Positions 1 to 8,307 of a stretch of DNA of 64,000 nucleotides are shown piece by piece. Position numbers and translations under genes: made by a program. Numbering within the stretch: position 1 is the first letter of the stretch; each line of letters starts with the position of its first letter. The stretch is from CAYZSU01 sp964480565 (GTDB lineage Bacteria; UBA10199; 2-02-FULL-44-16; JAAZCA01), in contig CAYZSU010000003.1 of NCBI GenBank assembly GCA_964480565.1, forward strand, positions 1 through 64,000, in the 5' to 3' direction. The notes beneath the pieces are model-generated. The model was not told the DNA's origin and made no database searches. It worked only from the letters and a program-made list of their open reading frames with translations.

Positions 1-60
1 GAGGATTGCGGGTGCAGCGGGAAACACCGAAGATGGGTGTTTTGAGGGCAACCCCATAAT
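1..60. repeat. Dispersed repeat family A, 3' part
   Basis: The first 60 bases are nearly identical to 50433-50491, differing mainly in a short stretch before the shared terminal CCCCATAAT. The window edge cuts the element, so only its right half is visible. It ends about 70 bases before the TrpR-like gene. The family is described at 50340-50491. Confidence 0.8.
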
Positions 61-128
61 ATTAATTGACAATCAAATACTGGCGCACTAGTACGTAAAT
101 CATATTTTTAATGCTAATGAAGGATGTT

Positions 129-404
129 ATGGATAGTCACTGGAAAAAAGAATTGCTCTCTTTATTGTCTTTAGTCAAAAATAAACGTGAGTTGGATGAG
201 TTGCTAACCGCATTGCTAACACCTGTGGAGTATGAGGAGTTAGCGAAACGTTGGCAAATTATTGTGGAATTGATTGATGGAGTACCACAGCGTGATATTC
301 GTGATAAGCTATCCACATCTATTGCAACAGTGACGCGTGGATCACGCGAATTACAGTATGGAAATGGTGTGTTTAAGAAGTTCTATAATCGTCTATGGAA
401 ATAA
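129..404 (+). CDS. TrpR/YerC-YecD family DNA-binding protein
   Basis: Small helical DNA-binding protein of the Trp repressor superfamily (YerC/YecD type). Diagnostic features are the segment around LLTPVEYEELAKRWQII, a second helix pair with VPQRDI, and the recognition region STSIATVTRGSREL, the usual TrpR-like helix-turn-helix. Length (about 91 residues) is normal for the family. In-frame ATGs lie at 111, 117 and 129; I chose 129 because AAGGA (120-124) sits just upstream, though the 4-base spacing is short. The gene stands alone between a dispersed repeat and a secreted-protein gene, with no trp genes nearby, so its target cannot be inferred. Confidence 0.85.
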   Translation: MDSHWKKELLSLLSLVKNKRELDELLTALLTPVEYEELAKRWQIIVELIDGVPQRDIRDKLSTSIATVTRGSRELQYGNGVFKKFYNRLWK

Positions 405-521
405 TGTTCTTTTTTTAATTGATCATTATACTTTAATCTGTACATGTTTTTATACATGCTTGTTTTCTAAGTGTGAATAGCATAATAATCTATCTATATT
501 AATCATCAAAAAGGGGGAGGA

Positions 522-1139
522 ATGAAAAAAGGTGTTTGTTTTTTTATGTATTTATTATGTTTTTGTTCTATTGCTATAGCGGCAAATCCAGCACTTGTTT
601 GGACAAGTAGTTCAGAGGGGATGAAATTGTTGGACAATGCATATACTGAAAAATTATGTGCGGCCTGGAATAATACGAGCTTACCAAAACGGTTGGGGAG
701 GTCAGGGAGTAAATGGATTGATTCTGCAAAAAGCAGTGGTCATCAGGTGATTGTTATTTCCAGAAGAGATTGTACGAATTGGCCTAAAGTAAAAGTAGTG
801 ATCGATGCAAATGAAAATGGAGATGCAATGTGTACTCAAGGCGGTGCATTCTCAGACGGGGAGTTTCAGTGGAAGTTTGAGCCAAAGACCACACATTGGA
901 TTGACTTTTCAGATGGGTTTGGCGCATTTAAAATGCCAAAAATCATGGATGGATTTGTAGGACCTTATGGTGCAGCCATGAAAAACATTAAAAACTTTGA
1001 ATTGTTTTTTGCAACAGCAGGTAATTTAGCGATAGAGGAAAATGCCAATCTATATTGTGAGGGGCCTTCACAGGAAGATGTTCAGGATGAGTGGGATGAT
1101 TTGAAAATTTCTAAGATGAAGAAAATTTTAAGTAAATAA
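522..1139 (+). CDS. Secreted SCP2 sterol-binding-like protein
   Basis: Protein of 205 residues with a Sec signal peptide (residues about 1-20, ending CSIAIAA). The mature part resembles small exported proteobacterial proteins assigned to the SCP2 sterol-binding family: an early LCAAWN segment, a central VIVISRRDC, then WKFEPKTTHWIDF and a C-terminal MKNIKNFELFFATAG helix. SCP2 domains bind lipids or fatty acyl groups, so a periplasmic lipid-binding role is possible but inferred. A GGAGG (516-520) lies only one base before the ATG, unusually close; the next in-frame ATG (546) would lose the two lysines of the signal peptide, so I keep 522. The next secreted gene follows after 3 bases. Confidence 0.6.
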   Translation: MKKGVCFFMYLLCFCSIAIAANPALVWTSSSEGMKLLDNAYTEKLCAAWNNTSLPKRLGRSGSKWIDSAKSSGHQVIVISRRDCTNWPKVKVVIDANENGDAMCTQGGAFSDGEFQWKFEPKTTHWIDFSDGFGAFKMPKIMDGFVGPYGAAMKNIKNFELFFATAGNLAIEENANLYCEGPSQEDVQDEWDDLKISKMKKILSK

Positions 1140-1142
1140 TAT

Positions 1143-1460
1143 ATGCGTCGCATTGCCTTAAATATGATTATGGGTGTAATTGCCTTATTGGCGATCACAC
1201 CCATTTCTTTTGCTGATGTGTGTCCGCGTGTGGTCTCACATTTAAGCGAATTCAAAGACTGTATGCAGTCTAATAATATTTTCCACAATTCAATGCATGC
1301 GATTATTGCAGCTAATCCAGTGCGATCATATAGGAATGTATCCATGCCACTATTAAATGTATGGTCGCCTATATGGGTGTCGAATTACCAAGGGTTATAT
1401 TCAGATAAATCACATTTTTCATTTGTTTTTCCAATTATTATCAGGTCGGCAAGTAATTAA
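1143..1460 (+). CDS. Small secreted protein of unknown function
   Basis: A 105-residue product with an N-terminal signal peptide (MRRIALNMIMGVIALLAITPISFA) followed by a short mature region with two cysteines (VCPRV and KDCMQ). I recognise no family. It begins 3 bases after the SCP2-like gene and ends just before a strong hairpin terminator, which supports a two-gene operon of exported proteins. No clear ribosome binding site precedes its ATG, so translation may be coupled to the upstream gene. The shortness and the polar, aromatic C-terminus leave open that this is a truncated remnant. Confidence 0.5.
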   Translation: MRRIALNMIMGVIALLAITPISFADVCPRVVSHLSEFKDCMQSNNIFHNSMHAIIAANPVRSYRNVSMPLLNVWSPIWVSNYQGLYSDKSHFSFVFPIIIRSASN

Positions 1461-1472
1461 TGGGCGCATAAA

Positions 1473-1497
1473 AAAAGGGGCTTTAAAAGCCCCTTTT
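1473..1497. terminator. Bidirectional intrinsic terminator
   Basis: Near-perfect inverted repeat AAAAGGGGCTTT / AAAGCCCCTTTT, T-rich on either strand. It lies between the converging secreted-protein operon and the minus-strand lipoprotein gene and would serve both. Confidence 0.85.
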
Positions 1498-1537
1498 CTA
1501 CTAAAGTAATGCAATGCTATTCTTCATTTTCGTCCGT

Positions 1538-2809
1538 TTATTCACCATTTTCGTCAAATACTTCATAGCATGAAATCCAGTCATGGCCTAATGTGTAGTG
1601 CGAGCAGGCACTTTCGATTGTTTCTGCATTAATAGCATTTAAATCATAGATACCCACGCTGACATCATCCGAACAGTCCCATATTTCTGTGGATTCATAT
1701 GATATTGTTAGCGGTGTTGTTTCAATATCAGGCAATGTGGCGCTGCTTACTACAGAATAATACTCACTGTCTTCAGCAGAGCTTAGCATGGCTAAATCAT
1801 CGCCAGTCCATGCATCCGTGCCTGTACCTGTGCTTGGTTCGCGGTATTCTTGCCCTTGCCATGTACCAGAAGCAATATAGCTGATGGCACCATCGCCCAT
1901 GGCGAGATCTGTCATACTATCCGTATCATCGCCCAGCAATTCACCAGCAGAATAGCATTGCTCACCATGGGTATCAGAACCCTGTAAGCCATAGCGATAT
2001 CCACTAACTGCAAATTCACCTGGTGTTTGCGTTAATGTACTTTCCTGCCAACTATCACTGCCATCACCCATTTCGCCTGAATCTTTGACTACAATAGCAC
2101 GTTCTGTATATTGGCCAGATGAGTTTAATGTACCGGTGACATCTACGGAATGCATGGATTGATCGTGACGACCAATAGCTGTCATGGTCACGGATGTGCT
2201 GTCAAATTCCTGTTTCACATATTCGCTTTGAGTCATGTTATCGCCAGTGCCATTACACATAAACATTTCAAAAAATGTAATGGAACCATTGGCATCCTTT
2301 TGCAGCTTCATTTTGATTCGACTGGGTGTATTGCCATCATCATTGCTTAGGTTGAGATTAAAAATATGATATTCGCCATCGTAAATATCAATTTCATCGC
2401 CATTGCCATCCGTAATGCCGGTAAATGCAGCGCCGTCATTCATTGTGCTAACATAGCACATGATTTGATCCGCTTGTGCAGCAGCGCTAATACTTTCGCG
2501 CAGCATATTGAGCGTTTCACATGCGCCACGGCTGGATGTGCCAGCTGTAAAATCATTGGATGTGGATGTTTTTAAATTGGATCCTGTTGTCGCTGCTTTG
2601 CTAACATTGGCAAGAGCATCCGATAAACTGCTGGAACTGCTATCTGCCATGGCGCTTGTGGCTTTTGGTAGGTCTGCGATAGTGGACAGTGTTGGCGCCT
2701 CGGTTGAATCAGTAGATCCCGAGGATGTGCTGGTGGAGCTAGAGCTGCCACAGGCAATGATGCTGGTTAGTGCAATGGTTAGCATGCTTGCTAACAAAAA
2801 CTGTTTCAT
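1538..2809 (-). CDS. Low-complexity lipoprotein of unknown function
   Basis: A 423-residue predicted lipoprotein. The signal peptide MKQFLLASMLTIALTS ends in a lipobox SIIAC (Cys about residue 20), followed by a Ser/Thr/Gly-rich tether (residues 21-36). The body is acidic and rich in Ser, Thr, Asp and Gly; five cysteines are scattered through it and I see no catalytic motif. The start is supported by AAGGAGGAA directly upstream and by an excellent promoter at 2853-2880. It would be anchored in the outer or inner membrane facing the periplasm. No family recognised. Its promoter lies just outside the left end of the island, so it belongs to the chromosome. Confidence 0.8.
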   Translation of the reverse strand: MKQFLLASMLTIALTSIIACGSSSSTSTSSGSTDSTEAPTLSTIADLPKATSAMADSSSSSLSDALANVSKAATTGSNLKTSTSNDFTAGTSSRGACETLNMLRESISAAAQADQIMCYVSTMNDGAAFTGITDGNGDEIDIYDGEYHIFNLNLSNDDGNTPSRIKMKLQKDANGSITFFEMFMCNGTGDNMTQSEYVKQEFDSTSVTMTAIGRHDQSMHSVDVTGTLNSSGQYTERAIVVKDSGEMGDGSDSWQESTLTQTPGEFAVSGYRYGLQGSDTHGEQCYSAGELLGDDTDSMTDLAMGDGAISYIASGTWQGQEYREPSTGTGTDAWTGDDLAMLSSAEDSEYYSVVSSATLPDIETTPLTISYESTEIWDCSDDVSVGIYDLNAINAETIESACSHYTLGHDWISCYEVFDENGE

Positions 2810-2852
2810 AATTCCTCCTTAGATTATTTTTTATCAATTGAAAGTAAGGGGT

Positions 2853-2880
2853 ATTATAGTAATTTTTTTTGAATCTGCAA
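2853..2880 (-). promoter_or_regulatory. Sigma-70 promoter of the lipoprotein gene
   Basis: Read on the minus strand, TTGCAG (2880-2875) and a perfect TATAAT (2858-2853) are separated by 16 bases, about 45 bases upstream of the lipoprotein start codon. Confidence 0.75.
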
Positions 2881-2910
2881 TGGTTTATTAAGATAATTTA
2901 AAAGGAGGAT

Positions 2911-2970
2911 TGTTGAAATTGCTGAGCCGAGAATCGGAATTGAACCGACGACCTGCTGATTACGAATCAG
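2911..2970. repeat. Attachment site, left (orphan tRNA-Thr half)
   Basis: Sixty bases identical to 10762-10821. It contains the anticodon loop, T arm and acceptor 3' strand of tRNA-Thr on the minus strand; identity stops at 2971, where the D-arm side is replaced by unrelated sequence. It is therefore not a working tRNA. The integrase start codon is about 140 bases away. Confidence 0.93.
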
Positions 2971-3112
2971 GCGGTCTTATTTATATCGACATAGATTGAG
3001 ATATATTATCCTTTACATATCAACATGTTAAACGTTATTAACTGTTATCGTGATAGCTGGTAAACGATGTTTCGTGCTTGCTATGTGATTGCTGTAAATG
3101 ATTGGGAGGGGT

Positions 3113-4315
3113 ATGAAGATTACCAAGAGTAAGGTTGTGGCATTGAAACCATCGGAAAAAGACAAGCTTTATTGGGATGATTCATTGGCAGGCTTTGGGA
3201 TAAAGGTGACGCCAAAAGGAAAGAAATCCTATGTGTATCAATACCGATTGGGCGGCCGGCGAGGCCGGACAAAACGAGTGTCATTGGGTGTTCATGGTGC
3301 GGTTACTACAGAGCAAGCACGGCGTGATGCAGTAAAAATTTCTGGCCAAGTTGCGCAAGGGATTGATGTTGCAGAGGATAAACGCAAAAAGAATACTTCA
3401 CTAAGGCTCTCAGAAGTGATGGATGTCTTTTTTAGGGAGCATGTTAATATAAAGCTCAAACTCTCAACGCAGCGCGATTATGAGGGGCTTGTTAGGCTTC
3501 ATATCAAACCAGCTTTGGGTAATATCAAGATTGATGAGCTCAACCGAAGTGATATTGCTAGATTCCATAATCGAATGAAGAATACACCGTATTATGCCAA
3601 TCGTGCCTTGGCTCTGCTCAGTAAGTTGATGTCATGGTCGGAAGGGCACGGTTATCGATCAATCGGATCTAATCCCTGTATTGGCCTTGAAAAATATCAT
3701 GAGAAGAAGCGTGAAAGATTTCTAAACGATGCAGAACTTCATAAATTGGGAATGGCAATTACAAAACTTGAAGAGAGTGGGAATATTTCTGAATACGCTG
3801 CGGCAGCTATCCACATGCTCCTTTTCACCGGCTGTCGTCTTCAGGAGATTTTAAAACTCAAATGGGATGAGGTGGATGATGCGAGAGGGTTGCTCCGATT
3901 AACCGACACAAAAACGGGTCAACGCAATGTAATTATAAATGCTTCTGCGCTAGAAGTGCTTCAAGGAGTAAAGCGAATTGAAGGAAATCCATACGTGTTT
4001 TGTGGCCATAAGCCAGGTCAGCCGATCATCGAATTACGCAAATCTTGGAAACGTGTTTGCATGGTCGCAGAAATTGACAATGTACGCCTTCATGACTTGC
4101 GTCATACGCATGCGAGTGTCGCTATTGCAGCTGGTTACTCCCTTCCAGTTATTGGTTCTCTTCTGGGGCATACACAACCTCAAACTACTGCCCGTTATAG
4201 TCATCTCAGTGAAAGTCCAGCCCGCATTGCCTCGGAATCGGTAGGTGAGCACTTAAACCGCGTGATGAGTGGCAAGGGAACGGTGAGGAGTTTAAAGACT
4301 GTGGGTAGTAAATAG
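3113..4315 (+). CDS. int: Tyrosine site-specific integrase (DUF4102 type)
   Basis: Site-specific recombinase of 400 residues that catalyses integration and excision at the tRNA-Thr attachment site. The N-terminal DUF4102-like arm-binding domain (roughly residues 1-85, with WDDSLAGFGIKV and YVYQYRLGGR) is followed by a SAM-like core-binding domain and the catalytic domain. Catalytic residues are visible: Arg about 241 (FTGCRLQEI), His327 and Arg330 (HDLRH), His353 (LLGHT) and Tyr362 (ARYSHL). The set appears complete, so the enzyme is probably active. An upstream in-frame ATG exists at 3098, but GGGAGGGG lies just before 3113. The following HEPN-like gene begins 15 bases downstream, so the two are probably cotranscribed. 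Confidence 0.95.
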   Translation: MKITKSKVVALKPSEKDKLYWDDSLAGFGIKVTPKGKKSYVYQYRLGGRRGRTKRVSLGVHGAVTTEQARRDAVKISGQVAQGIDVAEDKRKKNTSLRLSEVMDVFFREHVNIKLKLSTQRDYEGLVRLHIKPALGNIKIDELNRSDIARFHNRMKNTPYYANRALALLSKLMSWSEGHGYRSIGSNPCIGLEKYHEKKRERFLNDAELHKLGMAITKLEESGNISEYAAAAIHMLLFTGCRLQEILKLKWDEVDDARGLLRLTDTKTGQRNVIINASALEVLQGVKRIEGNPYVFCGHKPGQPIIELRKSWKRVCMVAEIDNVRLHDLRHTHASVAIAAGYSLPVIGSLLGHTQPQTTARYSHLSESPARIASESVGEHLNRVMSGKGTVRSLKTVGSK

Positions 4316-4330
4316 TCAAAGGAGTTAATT

Positions 4331-5437
4331 ATGTCGATGTTAGCCTTTTTCCCATGGTTGAAGATTGCCGAGGATGTTGAATGCGATGATTTTAAGTTGA
4401 TTCGATATGAAAGAGGGCGGCTTCCAGGTCCAGTAGGCAGCGAAATGCAAAAGATTTGTGATCGTTTGCTACAGCCTTTTGTTGAGCGTTATTATGATTC
4501 TGATGATAATGATTGTCCAGTTGCCAATGCCACAATCTGCCTACTTAAGAACAAGGATCTATTTGATGATTATGATGAAAGTGATCGGGAGAATTTATTC
4601 GAAATAGCTGAAGTGGTCGCCTTTTGCGGCCTTGCAAAAAGAGAATACTTTCAAGGTTTTTTTGACAATTATCATAATGCGGATAGCTATCATCTTGTTA
4701 TGCAGGGGTTTGAAGGTTCTGACGGTGGTTCTTGTATTATAACGCGTCGTCGTGACGGTAGCAATAAGGATCTACGTTCAAAAGATACTTACAAGGTCAG
4801 TAGGCCATTTAACGTGGGTTGCAATAACACAATAAAGCTCGACATATCCCTTATGAATGCCCTTATTAAAGCGCTAGAGGATGAAAAGTTGAGTCTGGCA
4901 TGTGCCGATGCGATTTTTAGTTTCAATAAAGCCAATACAGATAGTTCATTGATGACCGAATACCATGAAATGGTTTTTATGTTGAGTGCGATGCAGCGGC
5001 TCTTTAATTGTAATTATAAAGAGGATAATACTGCAAAAGCATTTATGAGCTTGATGGATTCATATTCTAAACTAAAAGTTTCCAACAGTGATCGATTAAA
5101 AGGGCACCAAAAGCAAACAAGAACTATTTCAGAAGCATGGCTTCGGGATTTTTTTCAGCTGAGGGGGCATTTTGCTCATGGGAAACGGGTGAGTCAGCAG
5201 AAACACTATTGGACGCTCAAAGAACATCTGCTATTCGCCTCATATATCATTCCGTTATTGGCCAAACAAAAGCTTTCAAATGAAGGATACTATTCATTGA
5301 CCGATGATGATTTGTCCCAGCTACGTACCTTCGAAAAACTGCTGGATGAGGATGTGTTCAAAAAAATATCCAAAGAATGTGAACAACAATGTTTTGAATG
5401 GAATCGTGTGGTTGATGAAGAAAAAGATAGGTTGTGA
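4331..5437 (+). CDS. HEPN-like domain protein, possible RNase effector
   Basis: A 368-residue protein without signal peptide or membrane segments. The N-terminal half (about 1-180) is of unknown type. The C-terminal half is helical and resembles Apea-like HEPN domains: EYHEMVFMLSAMQRLF followed by FFQLRGHFAHGK, containing an Rx4H motif (Arg278...His283), the metal-independent RNase signature of HEPN proteins. HEPN proteins are frequent RNase effectors in antiviral and toxin-antitoxin systems. It has a good ribosome binding site (AAAGGAG, 6-base spacing), lies 15 bases after the integrase and 43 bases before a basic protein. An abortive-infection role is inference; the domain call rests on pattern only. 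Confidence 0.6.
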   Translation: MSMLAFFPWLKIAEDVECDDFKLIRYERGRLPGPVGSEMQKICDRLLQPFVERYYDSDDNDCPVANATICLLKNKDLFDDYDESDRENLFEIAEVVAFCGLAKREYFQGFFDNYHNADSYHLVMQGFEGSDGGSCIITRRRDGSNKDLRSKDTYKVSRPFNVGCNNTIKLDISLMNALIKALEDEKLSLACADAIFSFNKANTDSSLMTEYHEMVFMLSAMQRLFNCNYKEDNTAKAFMSLMDSYSKLKVSNSDRLKGHQKQTRTISEAWLRDFFQLRGHFAHGKRVSQQKHYWTLKEHLLFASYIIPLLAKQKLSNEGYYSLTDDDLSQLRTFEKLLDEDVFKKISKECEQQCFEWNRVVDEEKDRL

Positions 5438-5480
5438 TGGGCAAATATCGCAAAAGATCTTGAAGAGTTAGAGGGATAGG

Positions 5481-6149
5481 ATGAAAAAGGAAATCTGTAA
5501 AAAATTAAAATCTAGTCCAAAAAAACGTGATACATCACTTCGAGCTCAAGAGCGAGGAATCTATAACTGCATTAGAAGGGATGCTGATATTAAGGAGCTT
5601 GGTTGTGATGCATGTAGAAGTATTGCGAATAAGCTGGCTCGTGGACTAAGAGACTTTGGCAGGAAGGGATGTGTTGAAGCGTCGAAAGAGATTGTGGCTC
5701 TGAATCTGGGATATAAAGTTAAGGTTAAAGGAAGAAGTCGGTCGATTACAGATAATGAGGTTGAAAAGTTTTATCAGTACTTTATCCAGGCCTCAGAAAT
5801 TCAGACTATAGAGTCCTCTAAAAGAAAGATGCTTGAATATGCCGATGTATTAAAAGACCTGCAGAAAAGAAGAGTTAGATATAAGGACAGTAGAAAACGT
5901 GAAGCAAAAATTGATAAACAAATGTTAAAGGGAAGCGAAAAATTTGTAATCACTGCTTTGATGAAAGAAATTGTTGATATTGTAGATTTTGAACTGAAGA
6001 AAAAGAGGTATTCAGAACGTCGATATCTTGATCATTCCTTTAAGTTGGTTGCAGTAATATTCCAGTCAATTGCGGATCCTTCCATAGCGAAGTTCAACTG
6101 GAAGAGGATTAAATCGAGTGTCAATAAGTCGTTACCTCCGATGAAATAG
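5481..6149 (+). CDS. Highly basic protein of unknown function
   Basis: A 222-residue cytoplasmic protein very rich in Lys and Arg throughout, predicted mostly helical. Two cysteines sit close together (LGCDACRSIANKLARGL, about residues 39-42), and a charged, coiled-coil-like stretch (about residues 105-150) precedes the C-terminal third. No family recognised. It follows the HEPN-like gene by 43 bases on the same strand with a GAGG-type ribosome binding site, so it may be cotranscribed and could be a nucleic-acid-binding partner. That pairing is inference from position and charge. Confidence 0.55.
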   Translation: MKKEICKKLKSSPKKRDTSLRAQERGIYNCIRRDADIKELGCDACRSIANKLARGLRDFGRKGCVEASKEIVALNLGYKVKVKGRSRSITDNEVEKFYQYFIQASEIQTIESSKRKMLEYADVLKDLQKRRVRYKDSRKREAKIDKQMLKGSEKFVITALMKEIVDIVDFELKKKRYSERRYLDHSFKLVAVIFQSIADPSIAKFNWKRIKSSVNKSLPPMK

Positions 6150-6265
6150 TGCTTAAATTTCACTTAGGTATCACTGTCGATATTCTGCAGTGGTTCCCTT
6201 TCTCGCAATATTCTGAATGACTCTGTATTCTCCTGTGTAAATCATAACACATGGGAGGAAATGTC

Positions 6266-6478
6266 ATGAACCAAGATAAGAAGTATTTACGTACCCCAGA
6301 AGCGGCGTCCTATATTGGATTATCTGAAAGCACTTTGATCAAGGATAGGTGGAGCGGTCATCTTCAAATTCCTCATGTTAAAGTTGGTCGTTCGGTTCTT
6401 TACGATATTGGCGACCTTGACGCGTGGTTAAATGGGCTAAAGGTAAACACGATTGAGGTCAAACATGAAGGATCGTAA
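6266..6478 (+). CDS. AlpA/excisionase-like helix-turn-helix protein
   Basis: Seventy-residue DNA-binding protein of the MerR-like HTH_17/AlpA group: YLRTPEAASYIGLSESTL is the winged-helix recognition part, and VKVGRSVLYDIGDLDAWL is the conserved second half that reads as placement of the wing and the terminal helix. Such proteins act as excisionases or activators of integrase expression in integrated elements. The start at 6266 is preceded by GGGAGGA with good spacing; the longer frame from 6251 would include that Shine-Dalgarno. The next gene overlaps it by 14 bases, indicating translational coupling. Confidence 0.85.
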   Translation: MNQDKKYLRTPEAASYIGLSESTLIKDRWSGHLQIPHVKVGRSVLYDIGDLDAWLNGLKVNTIEVKHEGS

Positions 6479-6914
6479 GTCTGTAGAAAATGAAGACTTT
6501 GGATGTCCAATACTTGATGCCTTTATGTATGTGCCGGAAGGGATATATGACGTGGCATTTGTTAGATATGACCGTCCTGTAAATGTATTTGGCCCTGATG
6601 AACGAAGAATATTTTTTCACTGGAAAATCGTGACGCCTGGTGAATATTTTGAAGTACAACTATTTCAGTCATTTAAGCACTATGAAAGATGGGGAACACA
6701 ATCGAAATACTATCGATGCTGGTGCTTGGCGGCTGGGCAGCGTCCACGCCGTCGAACAAGGATGACGCCAGATGTTTTTAAAGGTAAAATCTTTAAGGCT
6801 TCAGTTGAAATCGTACAACCAAAATATGAGGATGGACCTTTTAAAGGAAAATCTCGGCCCGAGGCGGAGTGGTATAGTGTAGTCCGAAATTTATTGGAGA
6901 TTATCGCAGGATGA
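6465..6914 (+). CDS. Conserved element-borne hypothetical protein
   Basis: A 149-residue protein with the look of a family found on integrative elements and plasmids: a beta-rich segment starting VPEGIYDVAFVRYDR, then RRIFFHWKIVTPGEYFEVQLFQSF, a basic patch (GQRPRRRTRMTPDVFKGKIFKASV) and a closing YSVVRNLLEI helix. The pattern suggests an OB-like beta barrel, but I assign no function. It overlaps the AlpA-like gene by 14 bases and probably forms an operon with it. The ATG at 6465 is preferred over 6453 because GAGG lies at proper distance. Confidence 0.6.
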   Translation: MKDRKSVENEDFGCPILDAFMYVPEGIYDVAFVRYDRPVNVFGPDERRIFFHWKIVTPGEYFEVQLFQSFKHYERWGTQSKYYRCWCLAAGQRPRRRTRMTPDVFKGKIFKASVEIVQPKYEDGPFKGKSRPEAEWYSVVRNLLEIIAG

Positions 6915-7154
6915 AAAATCAGCGAATAGACATTAGTATTCAGTAGCTAGAAACCAGCAGAAAGAAACAAACAACTACCAACTTAGGGTCGATAAAAGTG
7001 TTGTCAAATGATCATCTGCTGGATGCTTTGGACAAGTAGCACCTTTGGAAGCGGCTAACCAGAAAATATGCCAACAGCTCGGCTCTAACTTAAAGATGAG
7101 TCAGAGTCGAGCGCCAAAGGGTTGTGTTAATAACAGGAAAAACAGGTAATTTTA

Positions 7155-7568
7155 ATGCGAGATAATAAAGGAAAATTTTTGTCAGGATACAGTGGAAATC
7201 CGGATGGACGGCCATCTGGCTGCCAAAGCAGGCTCTCGAAGGAACTTCAGCATGCAGCGGAGGATATCCTTCCACTCTGGATTGATGCTGCTTGTAAAGG
7301 TGATGAGGAGAAACAGCGGTTTTTATTGGAGAGGGGACTTCCAAAATTTAAGGCTCAATCACCTGAGGTGAATATCAACCTTGATAGCGAAAGCAATACT
7401 GAGCGCATACGGTTGCTGTTGGTCGCTGTTGCGAAAGGGGAAATCCCTTCATCCGTAGCATCTGAGATCGTATCCATGATTGCAGCGGCAGCGAAGGTGG
7501 GGGAGATCGAAAAGCTGAAAGAAGAACTTGCAGCGGTCAAACTGATCCTGTCGAAGCGAAAGAAATGA
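7155..7568 (+). CDS. DUF5681-type protein
   Basis: A 137-residue protein whose N-terminus (FLSGYSGNPDGRPSG, about residues 8-22) matches the DUF5681 signature seen in phage- and element-associated proteins. The middle contains a helical stretch with EEKQRFLLERGLP, and the C-terminal 50 residues form an Ala/Glu/Lys-rich helix, probably coiled coil. The function of the domain is unknown; its frequent position near terminase or element genes marks this as mobile-element cargo. The gene is 240 bases downstream of its left neighbour and 9 bases upstream of the next gene. Confidence 0.65.
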   Translation: MRDNKGKFLSGYSGNPDGRPSGCQSRLSKELQHAAEDILPLWIDAACKGDEEKQRFLLERGLPKFKAQSPEVNINLDSESNTERIRLLLVAVAKGEIPSSVASEIVSMIAAAAKVGEIEKLKEELAAVKLILSKRKK

Positions 7569-7576
7569 GGTGAAGA

Positions 7577-8101
7577 ATGAATACTTTTCAGTTGAGGGAA
7601 AAATATCGATATTTGACGCCGCAGGAGCGGGCAAAACTGTTTCTGTCTCAAGCGGTTCCCTACCAGGATAATCTCTTGGCCAACACCTTATCTTCTGAGA
7701 CGCTATACGAGAGCTATCTGATGAATCTTACCGAATCACGATTGGTGATCTTTGGCATGTATTGGCTAAACAAGCTTACATTTCTTGAAGGAATGAATTC
7801 GAAAATCATTATGTCAGAGGATTTTGATACTGAATTTCAGAAACGATACGGTGATTTTGGCGATCCGGCTGCCGCGCTTGCTTATGTATTGAGCGAATTC
7901 GACAAGGAACATGGGGGCTGGCTGCAAGGTATTGCCGTTATTATGGGTTGTCAGGAATGTTGGGATCGTGCCCTTGCACGTAGCAAACTTATTCAACAAT
8001 ATAATCTCGATCATAATTTCCCCGATCGCGTAGATAATATTTATAAAAATGTGCTGTCATTTTGGGAACACGTAGAACATTTGGATAATATTCAAAGTTG
8101 A
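7577..8101 (+). CDS. Element-borne hypothetical protein
   Basis: A 174-residue soluble protein, mostly helical, with no recognised catalytic motif. The N-terminal phrase YLTPQERAKLFLSQAV is typical of small proteins carried next to DUF5681 genes on integrated elements. Later segments are YESYLMNLTESRLVIFGMYWLNKL and GIAVIMGCQECWDRALA. A GAGGTGAAGA ribosome binding site precedes the ATG and the gap to the DUF5681 gene is 9 bases, so the two are one transcriptional unit. Function unknown. Confidence 0.6.
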   Translation: MNTFQLREKYRYLTPQERAKLFLSQAVPYQDNLLANTLSSETLYESYLMNLTESRLVIFGMYWLNKLTFLEGMNSKIIMSEDFDTEFQKRYGDFGDPAAALAYVLSEFDKEHGGWLQGIAVIMGCQECWDRALARSKLIQQYNLDHNFPDRVDNIYKNVLSFWEHVEHLDNIQS

Positions 8102-8123
8102 GTTATATGAGGTTAATCTATTT

Positions 8124-8249
8124 ATGAACCTTCAGGATTTTTCCGTCTTCGAGGGAGTGGCTCACGCGATGTTGCAGGATATGATTAGATTGTGGCGCGA
8201 GTGGTTATTTTTCATTAATAATTATGAGACGGTAAGTGTCATGGAATGA
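8124..8249 (+). CDS. Possible 41-residue protein
   Basis: A short open frame starting 23 bases after the previous gene. The product (MNLQDFSVFEGVAHAML... ending NNYETVSVME) is amphipathic, with a Trp-rich middle (LWREWLFF). GAGG lies 11 bases upstream of the ATG, further than ideal. It could be the last gene of the 7155-8101 unit or a chance frame; no family recognised. Confidence 0.3.
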   Translation: MNLQDFSVFEGVAHAMLQDMIRLWREWLFFINNYETVSVME

Positions 8250-8307
8250 GAACAGCTGCAAATTAGAAAATGTAAAGTCAGATGATACTACAATGAGAGC
8301 ATTGTTG

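Noticed and set aside
1082..1345. Minus-strand frame across the secreted genes
   Set aside because: It lies opposite two frames with clear signal peptides and has no start signals.
2921..2970. A second tRNA-Thr gene at the left island end
   Set aside because: Only the 3' half is present; the D-arm side and acceptor 5' strand are missing.
7355..7651. Minus-strand frames opposite the DUF5681 gene
   Set aside because: They mirror the coding frame, with Ser/Phe-rich composition and no start context.
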